From: Deltaproteobacteria bacterium
Lineage (GTDB): Bacteria; Desulfobacterota; DSM-4660; Desulfatiglandales; HGW-15
Assembly: GCA_016930795.1 (NCBI GenBank)
Contig: JAFGFY010000070.1
Location: 1-40,601, forward strand
DNA length: 40,601 nucleotides
Direction: 5' to 3'
Part shown: positions 1-8,297 of the stretch, in pieces
How positions within the stretch are numbered: position 1 is the stretch's first letter
How the letters are laid out: each line of letters starts with the position of its first letter
Made by a program: the position numbers and the translations under genes
The notes under the pieces: model-generated
What the model saw: the letters and a program-made list of their open reading frames with translations, nothing else
What the model was told of the DNA's origin: nothing
The model's database searches: none

Positions 1-189
1 AGGCTGAAGGTCGAAGACTGAAGACTGAAGGTAAGAGAATAATAGTGCGATGTTATGTTTTTCTTTTAGACTTCTCTTAAGCAGAAACTTGTTCCGAACA
101 ACCTTGTGGTGAACTTTGGTGTAAAGAGAGGTCTTCTACCTTTAACTTATCTTTTCCTTCAGCCTTCAGCCTTTTACCTTCAGCCTTAT
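1..189. repeat. Inverted pair of heptad tandem arrays
   Basis: Positions 1-35 read as 7-nt units of the type AGGCTGA / AGGTCGA / AGACTGA. Positions 155-189 hold the same unit on the opposite strand (TTCAGCC repeats). About 120 bases of AT-rich, non-repeated sequence separate the two arms. The structure lies just downstream of the priA stop. No gene is visible in 1-190. The layout resembles the octad arrays at 31252-31366 and 38506-38600. Confidence 0.6.
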
Positions 190-190
190 C

Positions 191-2692
191 CTAAAGCATT
201 TGATAAGGATCTATATCCACTATGAGTCCTACCCCGCTCCTCCTCAGCATCCTTCTCGTCACCACCTCGATCTCCTTTAAAAAATAGTGAAGCAGCCCCG
301 TTTTTTTGCATTTGATGAGGATCTGCCAGCGATACTTGCCCCTTAACTTGGCCAGAGGGGCCTCAGCAGGACCCAACACCTGAACATCCTTTCCTCTCTT
401 CGGCCATTGCTCCAGCACGCCTCTGATCCCTTTTCCCACACGCTGCGCCATATCGGCCGTGTTCTGCGAGCTGTTCCCCTGGAGTCTCAGGCAGGCCAAA
501 TAAGAAAATGGGGGATAACCCAATTCCTCTCGCAGCGTCGTCTCTTTCTGAAAAAACATCAAGTAGTCATGTGCTTTGGAACTCGTAATCGCATAATGCT
601 CAGGGTTGAACGTCTGGACAATGACCCTCCCCTTGTCTTCGCCACGGCCGGCCCTTCCTGTGACTTGTGAAAGAATTTGAAAAGTCCTCTCACCGGCCCT
701 GAAATCGGGAAAACCAAGAGAAAAATCCGCGGCGATCACCCCCACAAGGGTGACATTAGGGAAATCATACCCCTTGGTGATCATCTGGGTTCCCACTAGG
801 ACATCGGTCTCATGGTCACTAAACTGTTTCAGTATACGGAACGTCTGACCTTTCCGGCGTGTGCTATCACGATCCATCCTGGCGATACGCGCATCAGGAA
901 GGGCTTCTCTCACCTCTTGCTCCAGTTTTTCGGTGCCGAATCCGTACGCCCTCATATCCGCATGCCCGCACGAGGGACATGTCTTGTGTACCTCTGAATG
1001 AAAGCCGCAATAGTGGCAGGCAAGGCGATTTGTGGTAAAGTGGTAAGTCAGGCCCAGATCGCAGTTCTTGCACTTGACTGCCTGGCCGCATGAACGGCAG
1101 AGATAAACCCGGTTAAACCCCCGTCGGTTTAAAAAAAGGAGCGTCTGTTTCCCTTTGGCTAGGTTTCCCTTTAAGGCCTCCTTCAAGATCGGACTCAGAA
1201 TCCCATTCCCCCCCTCCTCTTCAGATACGGTCTTCATATCCACAATCTCGACTTCCGGCAGGGGTCTTTTTTCGATACGATCCGGCATGGAAAGTAACTG
1301 ATATCTTCCCGTGGCGCCATGATGGAAAGACTGAACCGATGGCGTCCCTGAACCCAGGATAACCATGGCCTTTTCCAGTTTCCCCCTGACCACAGCCGCA
1401 TCTCTTGCCTGGTACCTGGGACCACCCTCCTCCTGTTTGTACGATACATCATGCTCTTCATCCACAATGATGAGGCCCAGTTTCTGAAAGGGTGAAAACA
1501 GGGCGGAACGCGCCCCAATCACCAGATCCACATCTCCCCTGGCCATTCTAGCCCACTCATCATACCTCTCTCCGGCACTCAGACCGCTGTGGTAGACGGC
1601 CACTCTGTCCCCGAGTCGAGATCTGAACATACCCTCCATGTACACAGCAAGAGCGATTTCAGGCACCATCAGAATAGCCTGACGCCCAAGCCGTAGGGTT
1701 TGCTCCACAGCATTGTAATAGATCTCTGTCTTGCCGCTCCCCGTCACCCCATAAAGGAGAAACGTGGAAAAGGCCTTTCTTTTGAGACTCTTTCGAATCT
1801 CTACCAAGACCTTTTCCTGCTGAGCATAGAGTTTTGAAGGAATAGGAGAAGGGAACAGGATCTCTCCAGCCGGATTTCTGACCACGGGCGCGTCGTATTT
1901 TTCTAATACACCATTCTTGACCCATTTATTGATCAGATAGGGGCCGTTATCGAACCTGGATGAAATCGACTCCAACAGGATCCCGTCTGAATCGAATACG
2001 GTCTCCAGGAATTCCCGCTCGTCTCTGGCCTTGAAGCTTTCACCCTCCTGATCGAGAATGACCGCCGGATCTGATCCTGCCTTAGGCCTGACGAATCTTC
2101 GCATAAGGGGGCCAATTTCTCTCTTCCTTCCCCTCTCTTCGATGATCAACCAGCCCTTTCTCTGAAGGGTATAGGCAAGATCCAGAGGAGATGAGAGTCC
2201 TTTGCCCGGATTCGTTTTGACCCATTGCAGAAGCTCTCTTTCGTCGGTACGGGCAGGGCGCTTCGACCTCCTCGACAAGCTCGGGGCAGGCAGGCTCAGG
2301 GCAGGCAGATTCTCCAGAATACTCAAGCCGTTGTCTGTCAGCCGTCCCGTTTTGACAGGTCGCACATTGAGACCTCCAGGTAAGGCCGACTGGATAAGTC
2401 TCCCCAGGGGATAAAGATAGTAATCGCTCATCCACCGGAACAAAGAAACAAGGTTTTCAGAAAAAAGAGGTTCAGTATCCAGGACATCAAGGATGTCCTT
2501 GAGATCATCCCCCTGGTTTCCTATTTTCTTCTCCAGTATATAGCCGATGACCTCCCGATCGCGAAAAGGGACCCGCGCCCTACGGCCAATCTCCGCCAGG
2601 GGAATCAAATGCTCAGGAATGCCATAGGAGTAGGTCTCCTTTAGAGGAAGAGTGACGGCAATATCTACATAGGGTTTTTCTTGGTCAGTCAA
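191..2692 (-). CDS. priA: Primosomal protein N' (replication restart helicase PriA)
   Basis: PriA is a 3'-to-5' superfamily 2 DNA helicase that recognises stalled forks and reloads the replisome. The protein starts with the typical DNA-binding region (VDIAVTLPL... YSYGIPEHL). It carries the Walker A motif GVTGSGKTE, a DEEHD helicase box, and a zinc-binding insertion with paired cysteines (CRSCG, CKNCD, CHYCG, CPSCG). The C-terminal helicase motifs and domain follow. About 833 residues is slightly long for the family. I chose the TTG at 2692 because it begins about eight residues before the conserved VDIAV and 13 nt after the upstream stop. An ATG at 2743 in the same frame would overlap the upstream gene. 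An AGAGAGG lies rather far upstream of the TTG, so the start is uncertain. A dispersed repeat has entered the linker after the N-terminal domain (see 2251-2308). Confidence 0.93.
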   Translation of the reverse strand: MTDQEKPYVDIAVTLPLKETYSYGIPEHLIPLAEIGRRARVPFRDREVIGYILEKKIGNQGDDLKDILDVLDTEPLFSENLVSLFRWMSDYYLYPLGRLIQSALPGGLNVRPVKTGRLTDNGLSILENLPALSLPAPSLSRRSKRPARTDERELLQWVKTNPGKGLSSPLDLAYTLQRKGWLIIEERGRKREIGPLMRRFVRPKAGSDPAVILDQEGESFKARDEREFLETVFDSDGILLESISSRFDNGPYLINKWVKNGVLEKYDAPVVRNPAGEILFPSPIPSKLYAQQEKVLVEIRKSLKRKAFSTFLLYGVTGSGKTEIYYNAVEQTLRLGRQAILMVPEIALAVYMEGMFRSRLGDRVAVYHSGLSAGERYDEWARMARGDVDLVIGARSALFSPFQKLGLIIVDEEHDVSYKQEEGGPRYQARDAAVVRGKLEKAMVILGSGTPSVQSFHHGATGRYQLLSMPDRIEKRPLPEVEIVDMKTVSEEEGGNGILSPILKEALKGNLAKGKQTLLFLNRRGFNRVYLCRSCGQAVKCKNCDLGLTYHFTTNRLACHYCGFHSEVHKTCPSCGHADMRAYGFGTEKLEQEVREALPDARIARMDRDSTRRKGQTFRILKQFSDHETDVLVGTQMITKGYDFPNVTLVGVIAADFSLGFPDFRAGERTFQILSQVTGRAGRGEDKGRVIVQTFNPEHYAITSSKAHDYLMFFQKETTLREELGYPPFSYLACLRLQGNSSQNTADMAQRVGKGIRGVLEQWPKRGKDVQVLGPAEAPLAKLRGKYRWQILIKCKKTGLLHYFLKEIEVVTRRMLRRSGVGLIVDIDPYQML
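2251..2308 (-). repeat. Dispersed GC-rich repeat inside priA
   Basis: On the minus strand this stretch contains tandem CTGCC-rich units followed by GAGCTTGTCGAGG. In another frame it reads as the peptide PACPELVEE, a signature of a repeat family common in environmental genomes. It is in frame within priA and encodes a Ser/Pro/Arg-rich linker at about residues 129-148. Its base composition differs from the surrounding priA sequence. Confidence 0.55.
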
Positions 2693-2705
2693 TGGTGTGA
2701 ACCGA

Positions 2706-3467
2706 TTACCTCTCTGAGTCTTTCCCTTTCCGTAAAATCTCATCCTGTTCCGTAGCTTGGTCCGGTATGGAACGCATGTCTGCTCCATCAAAGACCGCAG
2801 GATCAATGGGCACGTTGGCCAGCAAAGTATCGATCACGTAATTCTCTCTGAAGCCCCTGGGATCGAAGTAGTTCATCTCAAAGGGATACCATCCATTGTC
2901 TATCTTCCTATAATCACTGAACAGAACTGTAATGGTCGCTTTGCCGTCATGCGTGGGAAAGGAATAAGTGAGGACAAGAGGGATGAACCTCTTCTTTTCA
3001 ATGATTATCTTTGGAGCATCCGGGTCTTTACTGCCGATCCGGTAAGCGACGGTCTCCTCCACCCGGGTAAGGCCGACCGCGTTGAGGTTGATCCCCATAC
3101 GAGTCAATAGTCCCCTCACCCCTTCATCGCTGTCTGCCATGAGTAAACTGCGGAAAGAGGTGTCCGGTTCTATCAACCTTTCCTTCGACGGGTTTTGGAC
3201 CTGAGAGCGAAAGAGGCCGGAAGACTCCATCCAGATCTTTTCCTGATAGGATTCCCATTCTTCTTCGTTTCCGTCATCTTTTCGCCAAGTTGTCTGGATG
3301 ATGATCAAGGCGCTGAATTCAGAGGAATTTTTGACCATGTAAGAAATAATCTGACTTGAAGGTAAAATATAGCCCAGACATCTATCTGATGATATGACGA
3401 AACAACATGTAAGGAGGCACAGGCATGTCACGTATCGGGTCAGTCTATTCGCCTTCCCCATCCTCAT
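2706..3467 (-). CDS. Exported LolA-like protein of unknown role
   Basis: This 253-residue protein has an N-terminal signal segment (about residues 10-32, VTCLCLLTCCFVISS). The rest is beta-rich, with segments such as KIWMESSGLFRSQV and VLFSDYRKIDNGWYPFEM and the closing LANVPIDPAVF. That pattern is typical of LolA-like outer-membrane lipoprotein-sorting folds, so it probably acts in the periplasm. Its ATG overlaps the plsC stop by four bases (ATGA), so it is translationally coupled to the acyltransferase. Its TAA lies 13 nt before the chosen priA start. The operon plsC - LolA-like - priA mixes envelope and replication roles. LolA itself is not claimed: length and sequence differ, and only the fold type is inferred. 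Confidence 0.72.
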   Translation of the reverse strand: MRMGKANRLTRYVTCLCLLTCCFVISSDRCLGYILPSSQIISYMVKNSSEFSALIIIQTTWRKDDGNEEEWESYQEKIWMESSGLFRSQVQNPSKERLIEPDTSFRSLLMADSDEGVRGLLTRMGINLNAVGLTRVEETVAYRIGSKDPDAPKIIIEKKRFIPLVLTYSFPTHDGKATITVLFSDYRKIDNGWYPFEMNYFDPRGFRENYVIDTLLANVPIDPAVFDGADMRSIPDQATEQDEILRKGKDSER

Positions 3468-4201
3468 TCCTCTTCACCCATCCGGCTCATTATGGCATCT
3501 CGAACAACCTTCATGAGCCTGTCCACATCTTTCTTGGAATAATCTTTGATGGAAATGGGTTTGCCAATATTCAAACCAAAGGCGCCCTTTTTGATCCTGA
3601 AGCCTCCTTTGGTCATAATATGCCGACTGTTGATGATGGTCACTGGGACGACGTCGGATTCGGCTTTCAGTGCCAAGCGGAAGCCCCCATTCTTAAACGG
3701 CTGAAGCCTGCCATCCTCACTCCGCGTCCCCTCCGGGAAAATAAGCATGGAAACACCTTTTTTCATCTTCTCCGCCGCCTCATCCATGCTCTTTACTGCT
3801 TTTCTGTGGTCCGTTCTGTCCAGAGCCACGTGTCCTAACGATTTAGCGGCAAACCCGAAAAGCGGGATCCTCATGAGTTCCTGTTTCAAAACAAACCTGA
3901 AATTCACAGGAAGGTAAGCAAACAGGGCAAAGATATCAAAATAGCTCTGGTGATTAGTGACATAGACACGGGGAATTTCACTGTCCACGTTTTCCAATCC
4001 TTTCACATTGACTTTGACGTCACAGATCCAAAGCGCGACTTTCGCCCATGGAACAGAGCAATAGGAATGCCCCAACTTCCCGCTCCGGTCAAAAAATGAC
4101 AAAAGGATTGCCCAGAGACTGAAGAGTATGGAGTGAAAAAAAATGACGATATATAAGCAGATGGACCTAATCATGGGGTAAGGCCTCAAATTCCGAACCA
4201 A
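3464..4201 (-). CDS. plsC: 1-acyl-sn-glycerol-3-phosphate acyltransferase
   Basis: PlsC transfers a second acyl chain to lysophosphatidic acid at the inner membrane, giving phosphatidic acid for phospholipid synthesis. The 245-residue protein has an N-terminal hydrophobic anchor (about residues 12-37). It carries the HX4D catalytic motif NHQSYFD (residues 83-89) and the substrate-binding motif FPEGTRS (155-161), followed by FKNGGFRLA. Length is normal for the family. It is the first gene of a leftward unit with the LolA-like gene and priA. It is divergent from the small gene at 4344, and the AT-rich gap between them serves both directions. Family assignment is firm; the exact acyl-acceptor preference is not readable. 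Confidence 0.9.
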   Translation of the reverse strand: MVRNLRPYPMIRSICLYIVIFFHSILFSLWAILLSFFDRSGKLGHSYCSVPWAKVALWICDVKVNVKGLENVDSEIPRVYVTNHQSYFDIFALFAYLPVNFRFVLKQELMRIPLFGFAAKSLGHVALDRTDHRKAVKSMDEAAEKMKKGVSMLIFPEGTRSEDGRLQPFKNGGFRLALKAESDVVPVTIINSRHIMTKGGFRIKKGAFGLNIGKPISIKDYSKKDVDRLMKVVRDAIMSRMGEEE

Positions 4202-4246
4202 GCACCCCTTTTTTTGAGGAAAAATCGGAATCCATAGCGATAATTA

Positions 4247-4275
4247 TTGACATATCAATATCTTTATATTATAAT
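4247..4275 (+). promoter_or_regulatory. Consensus sigma-70 promoter
   Basis: A perfect -35 box TTGACA (4247-4252) is followed by exactly 17 bases and a perfect -10 box TATAAT (4270-4275). Transcription would begin near 4282, leaving a leader of about 60 AT-rich bases before the ATG at 4344. It is the best promoter match I found in the window. Confidence 0.75.
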
Positions 4276-4343
4276 AAATTATAATTAAATTATAAACAAC
4301 TATGGTTATTTAATGTCTAATATCAGGAGATGAGGAACCGCTG

Positions 4344-4529
4344 ATGTCATATTATATTGTTTGCCAAAAGAAAAGAAACAATCCTCGCATGGATATCCGC
4401 ATATGCCAGAAGAAATGCGAGTTAAAAAACAATTGTCCCGAATACATCGCACATCTCAGAATCTTGACCCAAAGTGAAAATATCCCTTCCTATTCGGAAT
4501 CACAGTCCATAGCCATGGCTTCGAATTGA
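4344..4529 (+). CDS. Small Cys-containing protein, unknown function
   Basis: This 61-residue protein is preceded by GAGG eight bases before the ATG and by a consensus promoter, which makes it a credible gene despite its size. The N-terminal half is basic and holds four cysteines at residues 7, 21, 25 and 31 (VCQKK, ICQKKCELKNNC). This suggests a small metal site or redox role, but the spacing matches no zinc finger I can name. The C-terminal third is polar and probably flexible. It stands alone between divergent plsC and convergent mazG. No signal peptide or membrane segment is visible. Function is not recognised. Confidence 0.6.
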   Translation: MSYYIVCQKKRNNPRMDIRICQKKCELKNNCPEYIAHLRILTQSENIPSYSESQSIAMASN

Positions 4530-4556
4530 AGGATGAACAGATCAAATGGCTTGATT

Positions 4557-5297
4557 TCACTCTTTTGTCATATCTCCTTTTACGAGGGCTTTTTCCGCCT
4601 CATTGAATCTTTCAATGAATCTCTGATTGCTCTCTCTTAGTAGATTTTCGGCATTTAGTCCCCAATCTCTCGCCAGATTGGCCATGTCAAAGAGGAGATT
4701 ACCCATCTCTATTCCGATCTGCTTCTTGTCTTCGCTGGAAACAGCCTTTTTCAGCTTCGCAAACCTCGTCTCAACCCCGCTCCATGCGTTTTTGTCAACG
4801 AACCCGTCAAGATCTGCTTGTAAGGCCCTCTCATTCAATCTATGGGCCTTCAGAAGAGCAGGCAGATCAGCCGGTAAACCTTGAAGGAGTGAAAAAGAGG
4901 TCCCGGGGGAGCCTTTTTCTCTTTTCTTTATCTCCTGCCAATTCTCGGCTACCTCTTCCGCATTGTTCACCACCACTGTTCCGAAGACATGAGGGTGGCG
5001 TCCCTTCATCTTTTCTGTGATCCTCTCTACCACATCGACGAAATCAAACTCACCACGTTCCTCACCAAGGTCTGCCAGAAATAGGATCTGGAAAAAGAGG
5101 TCACCCAATTCTTGACACACATCATCAGGGCATCCCCTTTCCACCGCGTCCACAACCTCATAAGCTTCTTCAAGGACATACATCCTTATAGTGGAATCGG
5201 TTTGAAGGGCGTCCCATGGGCATCCATTCGGACCGCGGAGCCTTGATAACAGATCGATCAAAGCGAATAAGGACCTGGAAAGAGCCTCTTTATCCAT
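4557..5297 (-). CDS. mazG: Nucleoside triphosphate pyrophosphohydrolase MazG
   Basis: MazG hydrolyses (d)NTPs to the monophosphate and pyrophosphate, cleaning damaged nucleotides and tempering stress signalling. The 246-residue protein keeps the two-domain length of the enterobacterial enzyme. The first domain has the metal-binding helices LEEAYEVVDAVERG and ELGDLFFQILFLADLGEE. The start LIDLLSRLRGPNGCPWD is the classic MazG opening. The second domain (from about residue 140, LLKAHRLNERA) keeps the helical pattern. The start lies directly after the cvpA stop, so the two form an operon. No oddity was seen. Confidence 0.92.
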   Translation of the reverse strand: MDKEALSRSLFALIDLLSRLRGPNGCPWDALQTDSTIRMYVLEEAYEVVDAVERGCPDDVCQELGDLFFQILFLADLGEERGEFDFVDVVERITEKMKGRHPHVFGTVVVNNAEEVAENWQEIKKREKGSPGTSFSLLQGLPADLPALLKAHRLNERALQADLDGFVDKNAWSGVETRFAKLKKAVSSEDKKQIGIEMGNLLFDMANLARDWGLNAENLLRESNQRFIERFNEAEKALVKGDMTKE

Positions 5298-5298
5298 C

Positions 5299-5856
5299 TT
5301 ATTCGACTACATCCTCGATCTTCTCTGATAAGACCTCGGTCATTTTTTCAGCTTTTTCTGTAATCCTTTCCTTCCAGACCTCGTAAAGCTCCGGAGATAT
5401 GAAGCGCAGCATGGATTGAGACGAGGAGATGACCCATTGAGACGTCTTTGATTCGGCAATGAGGGGTGTTTGGGCCGGCAGCAAAAGAGTAAGGAGAATA
5501 ATGGCTACATAAATAAAGAGCCCCCCCTTTACAGCGGCAAAACCCGCACCAAGCACATGGTCGGACCATCCGAAAACGGTCTTTCTCAAAAGGAGTTTCA
5601 AAAGCCATCCCAAAAGGCTGCATACAAGAACCACCATGGTAAGGATGACCACAAAGCTGAGCGGGGAAAGATAGGGGCCGGACGGGACATGATGTGCCTT
5701 CAAACATTCAGCCATTTGGGGATAAAACATGCAGGCCATCCATATTCCCATCACAATGCCGACAAAGGAAGCAATTTCTCGGATAAGCCCGCGGAAGATC
5801 CCTTTCAGAATAAAGAAAGCCATAATACCAATGGCGATGATATCAAGCAGACTCAT
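5299..5856 (-). CDS. CvpA family inner-membrane protein
   Basis: This 185-residue protein has four hydrophobic segments (about residues 3-20, 26-46, 62-88 and 103-127), as in CvpA, a membrane protein linked to colicin V production and envelope stress. The opening LLDIIAIGIMAFFILKGIFRGLIREI fits the family, as does VLGAGFAAVKGGLFIYVAIIL. The C-terminal 50 residues are charged and probably cytoplasmic. It is the first gene of a cvpA-mazG pair with one base between stop and start. A short hairpin (AAGCCC-ATG-GGGCTT at 5872-5886) lies just upstream of its start. Confidence 0.85.
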   Translation of the reverse strand: MSLLDIIAIGIMAFFILKGIFRGLIREIASFVGIVMGIWMACMFYPQMAECLKAHHVPSGPYLSPLSFVVILTMVVLVCSLLGWLLKLLLRKTVFGWSDHVLGAGFAAVKGGLFIYVAIILLTLLLPAQTPLIAESKTSQWVISSSQSMLRFISPELYEVWKERITEKAEKMTEVLSEKIEDVVE

Positions 5857-6098
5857 ACGGAATCTCTACCAAAGCCCATGGGGCTTCGTCAAGAGAATAT
5901 CAAATTGAGCATTGATCATCTATTATTGGGCATGGGTCATTGTGATAGGTGTTGGCGGAAGCGGAATCTCAAAGAAGCCCTGGTCCAAGCAAGGATATTG
6001 AGGAATGACGACGCGCCAAGGAAACAAAAGATCTTAGCTCTACTTGACAAAATTACATGTAATGTGGCAGAATTGTGTATTATTAATACTTCTTGTTC

Positions 6099-6122
6099 AT
6101 CCGCTAAGGCGGATTAATTTTT
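6099..6122 (+). terminator. Terminator-like hairpin in the HD-GYP leader
   Basis: ATCCGC and GCGGAT form a 6-bp stem around a TAAG loop, followed by TAATTTTT. It has the form of an intrinsic terminator on the plus strand. It sits only 25 bases before the HD-GYP start, so it may act as a leader attenuator or end an unseen short transcript. No plus-strand gene is visible in 5857-6098. A related ATCCGC/GCGGAT pair occurs at 40357-40379, so it may also be a small dispersed repeat. Confidence 0.45.
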
Positions 6123-6146
6123 GGGACAGCGTTTTCTGATTCCATT

Positions 6147-7385
6147 ATGTTAAGTGAAAGAGAAAAAATCGACCTGATTGCCCAAATCACCCTGGACATC
6201 AATAAGGCAAAAGACATCGATATCCTCCTGGAGAGGATCCTCACTAATGTAAGAAAATTCTCCAATGCAGACGCCGGATCTATCTATCTCAAGGAGGGAG
6301 ATGAACTGAAGTTCAGTTATACGCAGAATGAAACACTTCAACAAAGGCTGGACCGCGGTAAGAAACTTATTTTCAACACTTTTTCCATCCCGATTGACGA
6401 AAACTCCATTGCCGGCTACGCGGCCAAAGAACGCAAAGTACTCAATATCCCTGACGTCTACAAGATGAACAACGGCCAACCCTACACCTGGGATTCTCAC
6501 TTTGACATACTCTCAGATTATAGGACCCGTTCCATGCTCACCGTTCCCATGACCGATCAGCGGGGAGACCTGCTGGGAGTCATGCAGGTCATCAATGCTC
6601 GGGACGATCAAGGGGAAGTCATTCCTTTTCCCCGATCCGACGAGCCTCTCATTCAGCATTTGGCTATGACAGCCGCTCTCTCCGTAGATCGGGCCCAGAT
6701 GACACGGGATATCATTCTGAGAATGATTAGCATGGCGGAATTGAGGGATCCCAAGGAGACCAGTAGTCACGTCAACCGTGTTGCTGCCTATTCTGTTGAA
6801 CTCTTTGAAGAATGGGCGAGAAGGCAGGGCTGGGCGTCTGAACAGATTGAGAGACAAAAGGATTCACTAAGAATGGCTGCTATGCTTCACGATGTGGGCA
6901 AAATCGCGATTACCGACCTCATTCTTCGAAAACCTTCCCCTCTGACAAAAGACGAATTCGAGATCATGAAGAGCCATACCTATGTGGGAGCGTGTTTGTT
7001 TAAAAATGTGCGTTCCGGTTTTGAAGAGTTAGCCGCAGAAGTGGCCCTCAACCACCATGAGAAATGGGATGGGACAGGATATCCCGGCCATATTGACCCT
7101 CTTACAGGTAAACCCTTGCCCGGTTTTGAGGGGAAGAATGGCCATCCCAGGCCCAAGAAAGGAAATGAGATTCCCATTTTCGGAAGAATTGTTGCCGTGG
7201 CTGATGTGTATGATGCCTTGTGTTCTCCAAGATCCTACAAAGAACCCTGGAATGAAAGCCGGATTCTCGAAGAGATGAGCAGCTTATCCGGGACCCATTT
7301 TGACCCGGAAGTCGTTGACGCGTTTTTTTCTTGTCTGGATGGAATCCGGTTTGTGGCGAAACGGTATCCGTATGAAAACTTATAG
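6147..7385 (+). CDS. GAF and HD-GYP domain cyclic-di-GMP phosphodiesterase
   Basis: This 412-residue cytoplasmic protein has an N-terminal GAF sensor domain (about residues 20-180) and a C-terminal HD-GYP domain (about 190-400). HD-GYP enzymes hydrolyse cyclic-di-GMP at a di- or tri-iron centre. The catalytic features are visible: HVNRVAAYS, LHDVGK (HD at 248-249), ILRKPSPLT, LNHHEKWDGTGYP (HHE 303-305, GYP 311-313) and VAVADVYDAL. No membrane segment or receiver domain is present, so the GAF domain probably binds the input ligand. It is a single-gene unit, divergent from cvpA. No strong ribosome-binding site precedes the ATG. The enzyme family is secure; the ligand is unknown. Confidence 0.9.
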   Translation: MLSEREKIDLIAQITLDINKAKDIDILLERILTNVRKFSNADAGSIYLKEGDELKFSYTQNETLQQRLDRGKKLIFNTFSIPIDENSIAGYAAKERKVLNIPDVYKMNNGQPYTWDSHFDILSDYRTRSMLTVPMTDQRGDLLGVMQVINARDDQGEVIPFPRSDEPLIQHLAMTAALSVDRAQMTRDIILRMISMAELRDPKETSSHVNRVAAYSVELFEEWARRQGWASEQIERQKDSLRMAAMLHDVGKIAITDLILRKPSPLTKDEFEIMKSHTYVGACLFKNVRSGFEELAAEVALNHHEKWDGTGYPGHIDPLTGKPLPGFEGKNGHPRPKKGNEIPIFGRIVAVADVYDALCSPRSYKEPWNESRILEEMSSLSGTHFDPEVVDAFFSCLDGIRFVAKRYPYENL

Positions 7386-7432
7386 GGTGTTGGACTGAGA
7401 CTAACGTTGCTTACAATCCATACTCTCTCCTT

Positions 7433-7666
7433 TCATTCCTTTCCTTGATCTTCCTCTTCAACTCCCAGGATGGATTCATATCTTTCAGCCTGTTGCCTCT
7501 CAAGTTTTTCCATGCCTTTCTCGACTTTCTGGTACTGCTTGACTGCGCGGTTTCCTGTTACTTCATCCACCACCTTTTCGCCGCTCTCACAACCCTGGAT
7601 CAGGCCTACGCCAAGAAAAACGGGCCACACGACCCTTACGAGAATACGCCAACCCCAGTGTTTCAT
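7433..7666 (-). CDS. Small putative lipoprotein
   Basis: This 77-residue protein opens with a hydrophobic segment and a lipobox-like GLIQGC at about residues 21-26, where the second-last position is atypical. The mature part is a charged helix rich in Glu, Lys and Gln (KQYQKVEKGMEKLERQQAE), likely a coiled coil. GGGAGG lies ahead of the ATG and overlaps the end of the 7673-7900 gene, so the two form an operon. It is probably anchored to a membrane on the periplasmic side. Function is not recognised. Confidence 0.6.
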   Translation of the reverse strand: MKHWGWRILVRVVWPVFLGVGLIQGCESGEKVVDEVTGNRAVKQYQKVEKGMEKLERQQAERYESILGVEEEDQGKE

Positions 7667-7672
7667 GGCCTG

Positions 7673-7900
7673 TCATCCTCCCTTCTTTTCTCTCTGCAAG
7701 TTGCCGATTTCATCCACTAGCCTAACGATGATGTCCACTAACTCCGATTTCGAAAAACCATCTCTCATCTCATGCCAGTCTTTCTGTGTCAAAGAGGTCA
7801 GTTGATGAATCAGCAGTTGATTCATTTCGGGTGCTGAGACCCCGGCTTGACCTAATTGCTCAACGATCCCAAAGTATATATCGTTGAAATCTAGTGTCAT
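7673..7900 (-). CDS. Small helical protein, unknown function
   Basis: The start MTLDFNDIYFG at 7900 is chosen because GGGGAGGAAT directly precedes it; a longer in-frame start at 7957 has no such site. The 75-residue product is predicted to be helical and acidic (IVEQLGQAGVSAPEMNQ, KSELVDIIVRLVDEIGNLQ), with no signal or membrane segment. It is the first gene of a two-gene unit with the small lipoprotein. I do not recognise a family; a small adaptor or structural role is only a guess. Confidence 0.6.
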   Translation of the reverse strand: MTLDFNDIYFGIVEQLGQAGVSAPEMNQLLIHQLTSLTQKDWHEMRDGFSKSELVDIIVRLVDEIGNLQREKKGG

Positions 7901-8297
7901 ATTCCTCCCCGTTTGTAAAACCAGAAGACACCCTATTCCATCGAATCCAACAATCATGTTAGATCACTTACCGACGTCTATCAGAGATAGTTTTCGGTTT
8001 TTTCAAGGTACCCAACACCTTCAATTATACTCCATGAGATAGGGCGATAGCAATACATTTAGCCGGAAGCGTGACCCTCATTTTAAACACAGAACACCAC
8101 ATTCTTATATCCATTATGAGCCTAATCTGATAGAGTGGATTGCACTCAGCAAGAAACCGGGACTCGTCTTTTGTTCATTCCAGGAGGGAAGTCATACCGA
8201 AAAAATCGCTGGCATAACAAAGACGTCGGCGCCATGGCCTTGGCGCTCCGGCAGCCTGTTTTGTTCTGTCTATGAGGATGACACGGGAGGGTATGAT
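7901..8297. other. Gene-free stretch upstream of the secreted repeat protein
   Basis: No open frame of note, tRNA or clear terminator is seen in these 397 bases. The right end holds GGGAGG eight bases before the ATG at 8298. No convincing promoter pair was found. Confidence 0.5.

Noticed and set aside
5470-6117. Rightward 215-codon frame opposite cvpA
   Set aside because: It is the shadow of cvpA; the translation is polar and low in structure, while the opposite strand has clear membrane segments and operon spacing.
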